Assembly (NCBI GenBank): GCA_002839995.1
Contig: PGZC01000056.1
Span: forward strand, 1 to 34,536
Origin: Gammaproteobacteria bacterium HGW-Gammaproteobacteria-4
GTDB taxonomy: Bacteria; Pseudomonadota; Gammaproteobacteria; Xanthomonadales; Xanthomonadaceae
Direction of reading: 5' to 3'
Length of the DNA stretch: 34,536 nt
Shown: positions 7,683-17,313 of the stretch, piece after piece
Layout of the letters: each line of letters begins with the position of its first letter
Numbering within the stretch: position 1 is the stretch's first letter
Position numbers and translations under genes: made by a program
Notes under the pieces: generated by a model
What the model was told of the DNA's origin: nothing
The model's database searches: none
What the model saw: the letters and a program-made list of their open reading frames with translations, nothing else

Positions 7683-9473
7683 CTAGCTATCGAAGTTGTC
7701 GGCAGCCAGCGCCAGTACGCTCGCTGCACCCGCGCGGATACCGGCGGCATGGGTCAGGGTGCGCGGCAGGATGCGCGCGAAGTAGAACCGCGCGGTCTCG
7801 CGCTTGGCATCCTTGAACGCCTGCGGGTAATTGCCGGCATCGCTTGCAGCCACCGCACGCGCCCACCAGTAGGCCAACACCGCATAGCCGGTGTAGAACA
7901 GATAATCGACTGCGGCGGCGCCCACTTCGTCGGCATCGCGCATCGCCTTGCCACCCAGTTCCAGGGTGAGCGTGCCCAGTTCCTGCGCGCTTTTCGCCAG
8001 TGGGCCAATGAACTCGGTGAGCGCCGGATTGCCGGCGTGCTCGGTGCAGAACGCTTCGATCATCGCGCCGAACTGACGCAACCCGGGGCCTTGCGTTTGC
8101 AGCACCTTGCGACCGAGCAGATCGAGCGCCTGAATCTGGGTGGTTCCCTCGTAGATGGTGGTGATGCGCGCGTCGCGTGCCAGTTGCTCCATGCCCCACT
8201 CGCGCACGTAGCCGTGACCGCCAAAGCATTGCAGTGCGTGGTAGGTGCACTCCACCGCCCACTCGGTGAGGCAAGCCTTGACCACTGGTGTGAGGAAGCT
8301 CAGCAGCTCGTCGGCCGTGCGTTTTTCATCGGCATCCGTTGCGTGTTCCAGCACGTCCACTAGCGTGGCCGCATGGTAGGCCAGCAGCCGGCCGCCCTCG
8401 GCGAACGCCTTGCAGGTCAGCAGCATGCGCCGCACATCCGGATGCACGATGATCGGGTCGGCGGGTTTGTCGGGAAACTTCGGGCCGGACGCCGCGCGCA
8501 TCTGCAAGCGGTCGCGGGCGTAGGCGAGCGCGCCCTGGTAGGCGCGATCGATCATGCCCAGGCCCTGGACGCCGACCGCCAGACGCGCGCTGTTCATCAT
8601 CGCGAACATCACCATCAGGCCCTTGTTGGCCGGCCCGATCAGGTAGCCCTGCGCGCCGTCGAAGTTCATCACGCAGGTGGCCGAGCCGTGGATGCCCATC
8701 TTGTGTTCGATCGCACCACAGCGCACTGCATTGTGCTCGCCGATGGCGCCATCGCGGGCCACCTTGAGCTTGGGCACGATGAAGGTGGAAATGCCCTTGG
8801 TGCCGCCCGGTGCGTCGGGCAAACGCGCCAGCACCAGATGCACGATGTTGTCGGTGAAGTCGTGTTCGCCGGCGGTAATGAAGATCTTGGTGCCGGTGAC
8901 CGCGTAGCTGCCGTCGGCCTGCGGTTCGGCACGGGTCTTGAGCAGGCCAAGATCGGAGCCGCAGTGCGGTTCGGTCAGGCACATGGTACCGGTCCAGCGG
9001 CCCTCGACGATGGCGCGCAGAAAGATTTCCTGCTGCCAGTCCTCGCCGTAGCGCTTGAGGGCCTCGGTGGCGCCGTGCGAGAGCAGCGGATAGTTGCCCC
9101 AGGCCAGGTTGGCGGCGTCGATCATTTCCTTGAGCGCCACCCCGAACGATTCCGGCAGGCCTTGCCCGCCGAGCGATTCGGACGCGGTGAGCCCGCTCCA
9201 GCCGCCCTCGACGAACTGTGTGTAGGCTTCCTTGAACCCATTGGGTGCGCTGACCGCGCCGCTGGCCTTGTCGTAACGGCAACCCTCGGCGTCGCCGCTC
9301 TGGTTGAGCGGCGCCAGCACCTGCTGGGTGAAGCGCGCGGCTTCCTCCAACACCGCATCGAGGACATCGCGCTGCGCGGTTTCGAAGCCCAGACGGTCAT
9401 ACAGCGCCTGCGCGCCGAGCACGTCGAACAGGGCAAAACGCATGTCGCGTTGCGGGGCTTTATAGCTGCTCAT
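7683..9473 (-). CDS. acyl-CoA dehydrogenase, about 600-residue subfamily
   Basis: FAD-dependent acyl-CoA dehydrogenase of 596 residues. In order: an N-terminal helical domain; the beta-domain signature TMCLTEPHCGSDLGLLKT; FITAGEHDFTDNI; and the C-terminal helical domain with QCFGGHGYVREWGMEQLARD followed by ITTIYEGTTQIQALDLLGRK, whose Glu is in the position of the catalytic base. A C-terminal extension of about 130 residues after this is characteristic of the larger subfamily that includes DmdC-type and related medium/long-chain enzymes. The exact acyl substrate is not readable. The next gene upstream, a lipoprotein, is only 23 bases away on the same strand, so a shared transcript is possible. 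Confidence 0.93.
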   Translation of the reverse strand: MSSYKAPQRDMRFALFDVLGAQALYDRLGFETAQRDVLDAVLEEAARFTQQVLAPLNQSGDAEGCRYDKASGAVSAPNGFKEAYTQFVEGGWSGLTASESLGGQGLPESFGVALKEMIDAANLAWGNYPLLSHGATEALKRYGEDWQQEIFLRAIVEGRWTGTMCLTEPHCGSDLGLLKTRAEPQADGSYAVTGTKIFITAGEHDFTDNIVHLVLARLPDAPGGTKGISTFIVPKLKVARDGAIGEHNAVRCGAIEHKMGIHGSATCVMNFDGAQGYLIGPANKGLMVMFAMMNSARLAVGVQGLGMIDRAYQGALAYARDRLQMRAASGPKFPDKPADPIIVHPDVRRMLLTCKAFAEGGRLLAYHAATLVDVLEHATDADEKRTADELLSFLTPVVKACLTEWAVECTYHALQCFGGHGYVREWGMEQLARDARITTIYEGTTQIQALDLLGRKVLQTQGPGLRQFGAMIEAFCTEHAGNPALTEFIGPLAKSAQELGTLTLELGGKAMRDADEVGAAAVDYLFYTGYAVLAYWWARAVAASDAGNYPQAFKDAKRETARFYFARILPRTLTHAAGIRAGAASVLALAADNFDS

Positions 9474-9496
9474 GGTCGGAGATCCATCGTGGGTGA

Positions 9497-9967
9497 TCAG
9501 CGAAACACGCCGTCGAGCCCGGGAACGGGCGACAGCACACTTTCGTATTCGGTTGGGTAGCGATCGTCGGGATCGCTGGTGATGATGTGTCCGTCGAGCC
9601 GGTAGCGCAGACCGCGGCGGTCGCTTTGTGCCAATGCAGCCGCTGCAAGCGCGTCCGGGGTTGCTTGCAAATCGAACGCAAACACTTCTACCGAGTTCGG
9701 GGACACATGCCGTTCCGGGGCGAGCTTGATTTCACCGGCGGCGATGCCATTGACCTGCATCTTCAATGCCACGTCGTCGATGCGCGTGCTGACGTTGCTG
9801 AAGTTCTCGATACGTACGTTGAGCGACCACAGCCCCCCCGCCTGCAGGGTGAGTTGCTGGATCGTGGCCTGCGGCGGGTAGATGCGCCGGACTTCGCCGC
9901 CGCTGCCGCAGGCAGCGAGTACGAGCACGGTTGCGAGCAACGCGATGACGCGAACGCGACTGAGCAT
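9497..9967 (-). CDS. LEA14-like lipoprotein
   Basis: Small lipoprotein, 156 residues if started at the ATG at 9967 (MLSRVRVIALLATVLVLAAC); the ATG at 9979 adds four residues and neither has a clear ribosome site. The signal peptide ends in the lipobox LAAC, followed by GSGG, so the mature protein is lipid-anchored. The mature part, QLTLQAGGLWSLNVRIENFS and then VALKMQVNGIAAGEIKL, has the alternating pattern of the LEA14/WHy immunoglobulin-like beta fold, as in other bacterial LEA14-like lipoproteins. Its function is not known. Whether it is outer-membrane anchored depends on sorting; Gly after the Cys is compatible with that. Confidence 0.75.
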   Translation of the reverse strand: MLSRVRVIALLATVLVLAACGSGGEVRRIYPPQATIQQLTLQAGGLWSLNVRIENFSNVSTRIDDVALKMQVNGIAAGEIKLAPERHVSPNSVEVFAFDLQATPDALAAAALAQSDRRGLRYRLDGHIITSDPDDRYPTEYESVLSPVPGLDGVFR

Positions 9968-10050
9968 GGTGGAATCCATCGGGTAGATGTCGGCTATCAG
10001 AAGGATACAGGCCGGACGTGGACACCTCACGCAGGTGCTACCAGCAGCCT

Positions 10051-10314
10051 CTACCGGGCGCTTGGCCTGGGGGCATCACCCAGATCAAGCCGCCGCTCAA
10101 TGCGCTCGATGCGCTCGGCCAGACGATCGACTCGAACGCCACCTTCGGCCGCGCCTTCTTCGGCGTGGGCTACGTCACGGCGTAGCCCTGCCATCGCAAC
10201 CTCAAGTCGGCCAAGGCGCGTTACCGCCTCATCCTGCTTGCGCTCGATGCGCGCAAGCCCGCCCTGAAATTGCTTCAGATGTTCCAGCAGCAGGCTTTCG
10301 ACGTTGTCGGTCAT
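10051..10314 (-). CDS. small soluble coiled-coil protein
   Basis: 87-residue protein starting at the ATG at 10314, set by AAGGAG 8 bases upstream. It begins MTDNVESLLLEHLKQFQGGL and then runs through repeated charged heptads (RIERKQDEAVTRLGRLEVAM and later DRLAERIERIERRLDL), so almost the whole chain should be a coiled coil. There is no signal peptide or membrane segment. Similar short proteins beginning MTDN(V/I)ESL are widespread and uncharacterised. Neighbouring genes on the same strand are the lipoprotein downstream and fadE upstream, but gaps of about 80-100 bases give no sign of tight coupling. Confidence 0.7.
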   Translation of the reverse strand: MTDNVESLLLEHLKQFQGGLARIERKQDEAVTRLGRLEVAMAGLRRDVAHAEEGAAEGGVRVDRLAERIERIERRLDLGDAPRPSAR

Positions 10315-10417
10315 CACGCTATCTCCTTCCGCCCTCAAGATCGTATCACGTCACTGTTGCGGGCCAAGTGACGCGTTGGCGTAGCAACATCCCCAGCGCC
10401 GTTGCGGACAGCAGCGC

Positions 10418-12883
10418 TCATGCCGCCTTCTCCACCCGGTTCGCGGTGCTGCGCTTGCCGGCGGCCAGATCGATGGGGTCGAAATCATCGACGGTGATCG
10501 CATCCAGGGTGATCGCGCGCAATTCTTCGAGCAGGCGCCGCTCATCGGCGCTGATCCAGCCCTCCTTGACGCCTTCGCGCAGTTGGTCCTCGAACTCCAG
10601 CGCCTCGATATCGCTGTTCTTGAGCGCCTTGAGGAACTTGCGCTCGACCGGTTCGGCCAGTATCGCCTTGGCCAGCGCGGCATTGATGCGGCCGGCCGGA
10701 TGGTGCGCGCCGGGCGTCAGATACACGCCCTCGCCGAGGCGATCGCGCACCGCCGATGGCGACATCAGCAATGCCGCGGCGCGGTGGCCCAGACGATCCG
10801 ATGGCGCCTGCGCGCGACGGCCGAACGGGAACACCAGCAGCCACAGCAGCCAGCCGACCGGGCGGATCGGAAAATTGCGCAGCGCCGCCGACAACGCCAG
10901 TTCGATGCGATGGGCGCGGTCGTGGAAGGCCCAGGCCAGCAACGGCTGCTCGTCGCTTGGCCGGCCTTCGTCCTCGTAGCGCTTGAGCATGGCGCTGGCG
11001 ATGTACAGGCCGCTGAGCACGTCGCCGAGGCGCGCCGACAGGCTTTCCTTGAACTTGAGCTTGCCGCCGAGCAACAGCATCGAGGTGTCGGCCACCAGCG
11101 CCAGATTGGCCGAGTAGCGGTTGAGCTTGCGGTAGAAGCGCGCCGTGTACTTGTCGCCCGGCGCACGGCCGTATCTGGCAAAGGTGAGCCCGAGCCAGAA
11201 GCTGCGCACCGCGTTGGAAATGGCGAAGCCGATATGGCTGAACAGCGCATGGTCGAACGCGCGCAGGCCGGCGTTGCGATCCGGGTTCTGCGCCGCCTGC
11301 ATTTCCTTGAGCACCCAGGGATGGCAGCGGATCGCGCCCTGCCCGAAGATCATCATGCTGCGGGTCAGGATATTGGCGCCCTCCACCGTGATCGCGATCG
11401 GCGAGCCCTGCCAGGCACGGCCAAGGTAGTTGCGTGGGCCGAGAATGACGCCCTTGCCGCCATGCACGTCCATCGCATCGCGAACCACTTCGCGGCTGAT
11501 TTCGGTGGCGTGGTATTTGGCGATCGCCGATGGCACCGACGGCTTTTCGCCGCGATCCACCGCCGCTGCGGTGGACAGGGTCAGCGCGCTCATCGCATAG
11601 GTATGGCCGGCGATGCGCGCCAGCGCTTCCTCGATGCCCTCGAAGCGGCCGATGGAAATACCGAACTGCTTGCGGATACGCGCATACGCGCCGGTGACCA
11701 GCGCACCGATCTTCATCGCGCCGGTGGCGTTGGACGGCAGCGATATCGCGCGGCCCACCGACAGCACCTCGACCAGCATGCGCCAGCCCTGGCCGGCCAT
11801 GTCCGGGCCGCCGATCAACGCCGACAGCGGCACGAACACGTCCTTGCCGCGCACCGGACCGTTCTGGAACGGCACGTTGAGCGGGAAATGGCGACGGCCG
11901 ATTTCCAGCCCGGGCGTGTCGCGTGGAATCAGCGCCAGGCTGATGCCGATGTCCTTGATTTCCCCGATCAGTCCGTCCGGGTCGTACATGCGGAATGCCA
12001 GTCCAACTACCGTGGCAACCGGTGCCAGAGTGATGTAACGCTTGTCGAAGCTCAGGCGGATGCCGACCACTTCGGCGCCGTTCCACTTGCCGGTGCAAAC
12101 GATGCCGTAATCCGGGATCGAGGTCGCATCGGAGCCGGCGTGCGGCCCGGTGAGGGCGAAGCAGGGGATGTCGCGGCCATCGGCCAGGCGCGGCAGGTAG
12201 TGGTTTTTCTGCTCGTCGGTGCCGTAGTGCAGCAGCAGTTCGGCCGGGCCCAGCGAGTTCGGCACCGCTACCGTCGAGCTGACCGTGGTCGAGATCGAGG
12301 CGAGCTTCTGCAACACCCGCGAATGCGCCAGCGCCGAGAACTGCAAGCCGCCGTACTGACGGGGAATGATCATGCCGAAGAATTTGTGCTTCTTCAGGTA
12401 GTCCCATACTTTCGGCGGCAGATCGGCGCGCTCGTGGGTGATTTCCCAGTCGTCGATCAGCGCGCACACGTCCTCGCACGGGCCATCGAGAAAGGCCTGT
12501 TCTTCCGCGCTCAATTGCGGCCGGGGTTGATCGAGCAAGTCGTCCCACTTGGGCTTGCCGGAAAACAGCTCGCCTTCGAAGCCGACGGTGCCGGCTTCCA
12601 GTGCGGTGCGCTCGGTCGCGGAAAGCGGCGGCAGGATGCGGGTGTAGAACTTCAACAACGGCAGGGTGATGCGGCTGCGCCGGAACGGCGCGATCGACAG
12701 TGGCACGGTGATCAGCAGCAGGCCGGCGACCGCCACCCACAGTGCGATCGGGTTGGCGCCGAGCCATGCCGAGCCGGTCAGCAGCGCGGCGGAGAGCAGT
12801 GCCCAGAACAGCAGCGGCATGCGGTGATAGGCGGCCAGCGCGCCCGCCAGGGCGATGGCAAGAAACGGAAGCGCGATGCTCAT
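10418..12883 (-). CDS. fadE: long-chain acyl-CoA dehydrogenase FadE
   Basis: Membrane-associated FadE-type acyl-CoA dehydrogenase of 821 residues, the first oxidation step of fatty-acid beta-oxidation. The start at 12883 has GGAG upstream, and its ATGA overlaps the stop of the hydrolase gene. Residues about 1-75 form two or three hydrophobic segments, typical of FadE. The dehydrogenase core follows: PRQYGGLQFSALAHSRVLQK, then CFALTGPHAGSDATSIPDYG, then DAMDVHGGKGVILGPRNYLG and PIAITVEGANILTRSMMIFGQG, with the Glu of VEGAN at the catalytic position. A C-terminal region of about 300 residues, as in E. coli FadE (814), completes it. It should be expressed with the upstream hydrolase under the divergent TetR regulator. 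Confidence 0.95.
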   Translation of the reverse strand: MSIALPFLAIALAGALAAYHRMPLLFWALLSAALLTGSAWLGANPIALWVAVAGLLLITVPLSIAPFRRSRITLPLLKFYTRILPPLSATERTALEAGTVGFEGELFSGKPKWDDLLDQPRPQLSAEEQAFLDGPCEDVCALIDDWEITHERADLPPKVWDYLKKHKFFGMIIPRQYGGLQFSALAHSRVLQKLASISTTVSSTVAVPNSLGPAELLLHYGTDEQKNHYLPRLADGRDIPCFALTGPHAGSDATSIPDYGIVCTGKWNGAEVVGIRLSFDKRYITLAPVATVVGLAFRMYDPDGLIGEIKDIGISLALIPRDTPGLEIGRRHFPLNVPFQNGPVRGKDVFVPLSALIGGPDMAGQGWRMLVEVLSVGRAISLPSNATGAMKIGALVTGAYARIRKQFGISIGRFEGIEEALARIAGHTYAMSALTLSTAAAVDRGEKPSVPSAIAKYHATEISREVVRDAMDVHGGKGVILGPRNYLGRAWQGSPIAITVEGANILTRSMMIFGQGAIRCHPWVLKEMQAAQNPDRNAGLRAFDHALFSHIGFAISNAVRSFWLGLTFARYGRAPGDKYTARFYRKLNRYSANLALVADTSMLLLGGKLKFKESLSARLGDVLSGLYIASAMLKRYEDEGRPSDEQPLLAWAFHDRAHRIELALSAALRNFPIRPVGWLLWLLVFPFGRRAQAPSDRLGHRAAALLMSPSAVRDRLGEGVYLTPGAHHPAGRINAALAKAILAEPVERKFLKALKNSDIEALEFEDQLREGVKEGWISADERRLLEELRAITLDAITVDDFDPIDLAAGKRSTANRVEKAA

Positions 12884-13788
12884 CGGTGTTCTCCGGTACA
12901 CAGCGCGGCGCGAGCCGCAGGGGAGTCAAGAAAGGCGTGAATGGCAGCGGTGAATGCCGCGTTGTCGTCGCCAGCCACCATATGGCTGGCCTCGTCGATA
13001 CGCTGGTGTTGGGCGTGCGGCACCAGTTCGAGAAACTCGGCCACGGTTCGATCGGACACCAGATCGCTCTGGCCGCCGCTGATCAGCAGCAGCGGCACGT
13101 CGATCTGCCGCGCTGCTTCGACCACGCGGCGCTGGATCGGTTCGCTCTGTGCCGGCAGGTCGGTCAGCATGCGTGGGTCCCAATGCCAAACCAGACGCCC
13201 ATCGTCGCGCTTCACCAGCAGCGAGGCAAGCTGTTCCGGGCGCTTGCGCGCACGGTGTTGCGGCAGGTAGCCGGCAATCGCGTCGGCGGCATGTTCGGTG
13301 TCGCTGAATCCGTCCGGGTGCGCGCTCATGAACGCGACGATGCGGGCGAAGCCTTCCGATTCCCAGCGCGGGGTGATGTCGACCAGCACCATGGCATCGA
13401 ACAGCGCGTGCTCGGCCTGTGCCATCAGCCCGGTCAGGCCGCCCATCGAGGCGCCGATCAGCAGGCGTGGCGCCGGCATCGCCGCAGCGAGCGCATACAC
13501 ATCGCCGACCCATTGATCCGGCTGATAGCGCTGCCCCACCGGGTTTCGCCCGCTTTCGCCATGCCCGCGGGCGTCAAAGCTCAGCGCCGAGTAACCCTTG
13601 CCGACCAGACTGCTGGCGGTGCCCTGCCACGATTGCCGGGTCTGGCCGAAGCCATGCGCCAGCAGCACCTCGGGGCCGCGCGCCGGCCAGCGCTCGGCTG
13701 CGAGCAGCACGCCGTCGGCGCTGCGGATTCGCAGCGGCTGCGACGTGGCCGGAGGCGGAGCTTGAATCGCGACCGCAGTATTCAACAT
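12880..13788 (-). CDS. alpha/beta hydrolase
   Basis: Alpha/beta-hydrolase of 302 residues from the ATG at 13788. An upstream ATG at 13794 lies inside the operator-like palindrome and is less likely. The oxyanion region is LLAHGFGQTRQSW, a DARGHGESG segment follows, the nucleophile elbow is GASMGG (Ser at about residue 130), the acid is probably in GGQSDLVSD, and the catalytic His is in DEASHMV near the C-terminus. This is a complete catalytic set. Its ester or thioester substrate is unknown; being coupled to fadE by a 4-base ATGA overlap suggests a lipid or acyl-CoA related role, which is inference. There is no signal peptide. Confidence 0.88.
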   Translation of the reverse strand: MLNTAVAIQAPPPATSQPLRIRSADGVLLAAERWPARGPEVLLAHGFGQTRQSWQGTASSLVGKGYSALSFDARGHGESGRNPVGQRYQPDQWVGDVYALAAAMPAPRLLIGASMGGLTGLMAQAEHALFDAMVLVDITPRWESEGFARIVAFMSAHPDGFSDTEHAADAIAGYLPQHRARKRPEQLASLLVKRDDGRLVWHWDPRMLTDLPAQSEPIQRRVVEAARQIDVPLLLISGGQSDLVSDRTVAEFLELVPHAQHQRIDEASHMVAGDDNAAFTAAIHAFLDSPAARAALCTGEHR

Positions 13789-13790
13789 TA

Positions 13791-13808
13791 CCATACCGTG
13801 CAGTATGG
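13791..13808. promoter_or_regulatory. candidate TetR operator, perfect inverted repeat
   Basis: CCATAC and GTATGG are separated by 6 bases (CGTGCA), a perfect 6-6-6 palindrome immediately upstream of the hydrolase start at 13788. The half-site CCATAC recurs at 14060-14065, 16 bases before the divergent TetR gene. The location, length and symmetry fit an autoregulated TetR operator, with the regulator controlling hydrolase-fadE. Binding itself is inferred. Confidence 0.6.
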
Positions 13809-13872
13809 AAAAGCCCGGCCCGCTTGTCAATTCAACGTCGGATCAGGCGTAGGATGGAAACCCGTCGTGGCA

Positions 13873-14034
13873 GTCGCCCACAGGGTGGGCTCCAGGGTGC
13901 GCATCACCGCTTTTGTAGGAGCCCACCCTGTGGGCGACCAGCGCACCGCACGAACGGCGATCACGGTCGCTCACAGAGTGAGCTCCTACAGAAAACGGCG
14001 TTCTGCTTCTGCACGAGCCCACGCTATGGGCGAC
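13873..14034. repeat. two adjacent REP-like palindromes (copy B and a degenerate copy)
   Basis: Copy B has arms at 13873-13893 and 13918-13938 carrying the same GCCCACAGGGTGGGCTCC core as the element at 7575-7647, but with a different spacer. A second, decayed copy follows at 13965-13990 and about 14009-14034, where the core reads GCTCACAGAGTGAGCTCC on one side and GAGCCCACGCTATGGGCGAC on the other. Both lie between the hydrolase operator and the TetR gene, so they lengthen the divergent control region. Confidence 0.8.
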
Positions 14035-14080
14035 GGGCGCAACGGTTTGCCAGCGTCTACCATACGGTTACACTGCGCCG

Positions 14081-14677
14081 ATGACCAGAGCGATGACCAA
14101 GACGGATAAGCCCGCGCGCCTGAGCGCGGACGACTGGGCCCGTGCCGCGCTCGATGTGGTGGCCGAGAGCGGCGTTGCGGCCGTTGCGGTGGAGCCATTG
14201 GCGCGCCGGCTCGGGGTCACCAAGGGCAGTTTCTACTGGCATTACCCGTCGCGCGAGGCGTTGCTCGAAGCCGCGCTCAGCCGCTGGGAGGCGTACGAGC
14301 AGGAGGCGGTATTTGGCACGCTGGAGGCCATTTCCGACCCGCGCGAGCGGATGCGCGCGCTGTTCAAGCTGGTGGCGCATGAAGCGCGCTCGCACATCAT
14401 CTATTCCGAACTGCTCAAGGCGCTGGATCATCCGGTGGTGCGGCCGGTGATCGAACGGGTGTCCAAACGCCGCCTGGATTACCTCACGGCGTCCTATCGC
14501 CAGGCCGGCATGGGGCGGGTGGAGGCGCAGCACCGCGCGCGCCTCACCTATGCGGCTTACGTCGGTTTTCTGCAACTGAGCCTGCAATCGCAGCAGGCGC
14601 GCCTGCATCACGATGAATACGACGCCTACGTCGAGCATGTGATGACGACGCTGATACCGGTCGAGGCGCAGCCGTAA
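14081..14677 (+). CDS. TetR-family transcriptional regulator
   Basis: TetR-family repressor of 198 residues; the ATG at 14081 or the one at 14093 could be used. The N-terminal helix-turn-helix is clear: AALDVVAESGVAAVAVEPLA, then RRLGVTKGSFYWHYPSREAL, which has the TetR recognition-helix pattern (G-V-T-K-G-S-F-Y-W-H-Y). The remaining residues form the helical ligand domain. It is divergent from the hydrolase-fadE pair with a palindrome between them, so it most likely represses that pair and perhaps itself. The inducer is plausibly an acyl-CoA or fatty acid, which is an inference from the neighbours. Confidence 0.9.
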   Translation: MTRAMTKTDKPARLSADDWARAALDVVAESGVAAVAVEPLARRLGVTKGSFYWHYPSREALLEAALSRWEAYEQEAVFGTLEAISDPRERMRALFKLVAHEARSHIIYSELLKALDHPVVRPVIERVSKRRLDYLTASYRQAGMGRVEAQHRARLTYAAYVGFLQLSLQSQQARLHHDEYDAYVEHVMTTLIPVEAQP

Positions 14678-14712
14678 CCCGGTCGACTTTCTTTCCATCG
14701 TGAGACTTGTTC

Positions 14713-16470
14713 ATGCCCAGTTCGTTGCCTGCGCTGACCCACTGGGTCGAAACCGTTGCCCGCCTCACCCAACCCGCGCAGATTCACTGGTGCGATGGCT
14801 CCGATGACGAGTTGCGCTCGCTGACCGCGCGCATGCTCGACAACGGCGATCTGCTGGCGCTGAACCCGCAAACCCACCCGGATTGCTACCTGCATCGTTC
14901 GCATCCGGACGACGTGGCGCGGGTCGAGCACCTCACCTTCATCTGCACCGAAAATCGCGACGACGCCGGCCCCAACAACCTGTGGCTGGCGCCGAACGAG
15001 GGCCATGCCCGCATCGATGCCCTGTTTGCCGGCTGCATGCGCGGCCGCACGCTGTACGTGGTGCCGTACTGCATGGGCCCGATCGACTCGCCGCTGGCGC
15101 GTTGCGGGGTCGAGATCACCGACAGCCCGTACGTGGTGGCCAACATGCGAATCATGACCCGCATGGGCGCTGCGGCGCTGGCGCGGATCGAGCGCGACGG
15201 GCATTTCGTCAAGGGCCTGCACTCGATCGGCGAGCTCGACCCCGAGCGCGAGCGCCGCTACATCATGCACTTCCCCGAAGAACTCACGATCAAGAGCTAC
15301 GGCTCGGGCTACGGCGGCAACGCCCTGCTCGGCAAGAAGTGCCACGCCCTGCGCATCGCCTCATGGCAGGCGCGCGACGAGGGCTGGCTGGCCGAGCACA
15401 TGCTGATCGTCGGCATCCAGACCCCGGCCGGCGACACCCATTACATCGCCGCCGCGTTTCCCTCCGCCTGCGGCAAAACCAATCTGGCCATGCTGATTCC
15501 GCCGCCGGCCTACCGCGAGGCGGGCTGGAAGGTCTGGACTCTGGGCGACGACATCTGCTGGATGCAGCCCGGCGCCGATGGCCGCCTGTGGGCGATCAAT
15601 CCCGAAGCGGGATTTTTCGGCGTCGCGCCCGGTACCGGCACCAAAACCAATCGCAATGCGGTGCAGATGCTGCATCACGACGCCATCTTTACCAACGTCG
15701 CGGTGACCGACGACAACCAGCCGTGGTGGGAAGGGCTGGACAACCGGGTACCGGCATTCGACTGGCGCGGCCGGCCCTACGACCCGGCCAACGGCGCGGC
15801 CGCGCACCCCAACTCGCGTTTTACCGTCAGTGCCCGGCAGTGCCCCAGCTATTCGCCGCGCATGGAAGATGCGCGCGGTGTGCCGATTTCGGCCATCGTG
15901 TTCGGCGGTCGGCGCGAATCGCTGGTGCCGCTGGTGTTCGAAGCGCGCGACTGGCGCCATGGCGTGTTGCTGGGTGCCGCGATGGCGTCGGAAACCACCG
16001 CTGCCGCCACCGGCGCCGTCGGCGTGGTGCGCCGCGACCCGATGGCGATGCAGCCATTCTGCGGCTACAACTTCGCCGACTACTTCGCGCACTGGCTGGG
16101 CTTCGAGCGGCCCGATGCGAAGCTGCCGAGGATTTTCCACGTCAACTGGTTCCGCAAGGACGCCGATGGTCACTTCCTGTGGCCCGGCTTCGGCGACAAC
16201 CTGCGCGTGCTGCAATGGATGATCGATCGCATCACCGGCGATGCCGATGCGCTGGAAACGCCGATCGGCCTGTTGCCGCACGCGCGCGACCTCAACTGCG
16301 ACGGGCTCGGCTGCAATCCCGATCAACTCGGGCAACTGCTGGCGGTGGACCGCGACGCCTGGACAGCCGAGATCGCCGCGGTGCGCGACTACCTGCAAAC
16401 CTTCGGCGAGCGCCTGCCGTCCGCACTGACGGCGGAGCTGGATCGGGTGGAGGCGGCGTTGGGTGGGTGA
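14713..16470 (+). CDS. pckG: phosphoenolpyruvate carboxykinase (GTP)
   Basis: GTP-dependent PEP carboxykinase of 585 residues, converting oxaloacetate to phosphoenolpyruvate for gluconeogenesis. I start it at the ATG at 14713; a TTG two codons earlier is less likely. Family motifs are present: the substrate-binding segment [20 protein letters not shown], the kinase-1a P-loop [13 protein letters not shown], the metal-binding GDDICWM, then [18 protein letters not shown] and the [14 protein letters not shown] segment near the guanine site. The length is in the normal range for GTP-type enzymes and differs from the ATP type. Its position next to a fatty-acid degradation unit makes sense for growth on lipids, but each unit has its own control region. 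Confidence 0.96.
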   Translation: MPSSLPALTHWVETVARLTQPAQIHWCDGSDDELRSLTARMLDNGDLLALNPQTHPDCYLHRSHPDDVARVEHLTFICTENRDDAGPNNLWLAPNEGHARIDALFAGCMRGRTLYVVPYCMGPIDSPLARCGVEITDSPYVVANMRIMTRMGAAALARIERDGHFVKGLHSIGELDPERERRYIMHFPEELTIKSYGSGYGGNALLGKKCHALRIASWQARDEGWLAEHMLIVGIQTPAGDTHYIAAAFPSACGKTNLAMLIPPPAYREAGWKVWTLGDDICWMQPGADGRLWAINPEAGFFGVAPGTGTKTNRNAVQMLHHDAIFTNVAVTDDNQPWWEGLDNRVPAFDWRGRPYDPANGAAAHPNSRFTVSARQCPSYSPRMEDARGVPISAIVFGGRRESLVPLVFEARDWRHGVLLGAAMASETTAAATGAVGVVRRDPMAMQPFCGYNFADYFAHWLGFERPDAKLPRIFHVNWFRKDADGHFLWPGFGDNLRVLQWMIDRITGDADALETPIGLLPHARDLNCDGLGCNPDQLGQLLAVDRDAWTAEIAAVRDYLQTFGERLPSALTAELDRVEAALGG

Positions 16471-16661
16471 GTGCGGCGTGTTTGCTGGCGTGCAGTTCCA
16501 GCCGATGCGGGAGTTCGTCAACCGCAGCGAACGTGGCGAACGGTCGTTCCCGAAATGTGGCGATTGGGTCAAATTGCAAAACGGTTGCCATAGACTGTCA
16601 TTTCCTATTCATCCCGCCTCGTTGTACGATGAACGCTTCTATTGAATTCGGGACGTTCGCC

Positions 16662-17177
16662 ATGTTGATTCGTGCTGCGGCAATCGTTTTCTTCACCGCG
16701 CTGTTGTCGCCGATAGCCGCCTCGGCAGAAACGTCTGGCGCGTCCGGGAAACAGGACGACAACGCGCACATTGAGCGCATCGAAGACGTGGAGGAATATG
16801 TCGAACGCACCCGCGATGTCATCGAGGGCGCGCGCGAAGGCGTCTACGGCAAAATCAGGAAGCGCGACATGGATCGCGTCGTGCAGTCGCAGCAACAGAT
16901 CGAGGCGTTGTTTGCCGACCGTCAGGGGCCAATAACACTGACGCACGACGAACAGATCCAGCTGACAAATGCCCAGGAAGCCATCAACGCCATCATTCAG
17001 GCGGATGACAAGAGTCGCATCGTTTGCACGCGTGCCAAGGTCATTGGTACACGCTTTGCTCAGACTGAATGCGTGACCGTGGCTGAGCGTGAGCGACGCG
17101 CCGACGTCGCGCGTCGAGTCATCCGAACAGCCAACGACTACTGTGTTCCGGGTGAAGGGAACGCCTGCGCCCGGTAG
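16662..17177 (+). CDS. small exported protein of unknown function
   Basis: 171 residues from the ATG at 16662, preceded by GGGAC; an in-frame ATG at 16629 would only lengthen the signal peptide. Residues 1-24 (MLIRAAAIVFFTALLSPIAA then SAETS) are a signal peptide with cleavage likely after ASA. The mature protein is charged and helical; a segment such as LTHDEQIQLTNAQEAINAII is followed by SRIVCTRAKVIGTRFAQTEC, placing two Cys that could form a disulfide. This pattern (acidic helical part, then R-I-[VI]-C-x-R...C-x-[TS]) resembles small secreted proteins I associate with Xanthomonadales, none with a known role. Another Cys pair is at the C-terminus (CVPGEGNAC). Confidence 0.7.
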   Translation: MLIRAAAIVFFTALLSPIAASAETSGASGKQDDNAHIERIEDVEEYVERTRDVIEGAREGVYGKIRKRDMDRVVQSQQQIEALFADRQGPITLTHDEQIQLTNAQEAINAIIQADDKSRIVCTRAKVIGTRFAQTECVTVAERERRADVARRVIRTANDYCVPGEGNACAR

Positions 17178-17313
17178 CGCGTGGGTAGCGTTGCGCGGAA
17201 AAATTGGAAATTCAAGCGGTGCGTGAGTTGCGTTGCGCGCGAGGATCGGAAACCCAAAAGCCAACGTGCGGCCCCGACAAGCTGGCCGGCGCCGACGCGT
17301 GTTTGGCGACGAC

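Noticed and set aside
10542-12940. Two long open frames (about 790 codons each) overlapping fadE, one on each strand
   Set aside because: Both are shadows of fadE caused by high third-position GC; neither shows domains or a credible start.
14883-17177. One continuous 764-codon plus-strand frame spanning pckG and the next gene
   Set aside because: The first part is a shadow of pckG in another frame. Only the tail from 16662, with a signal peptide, is real.
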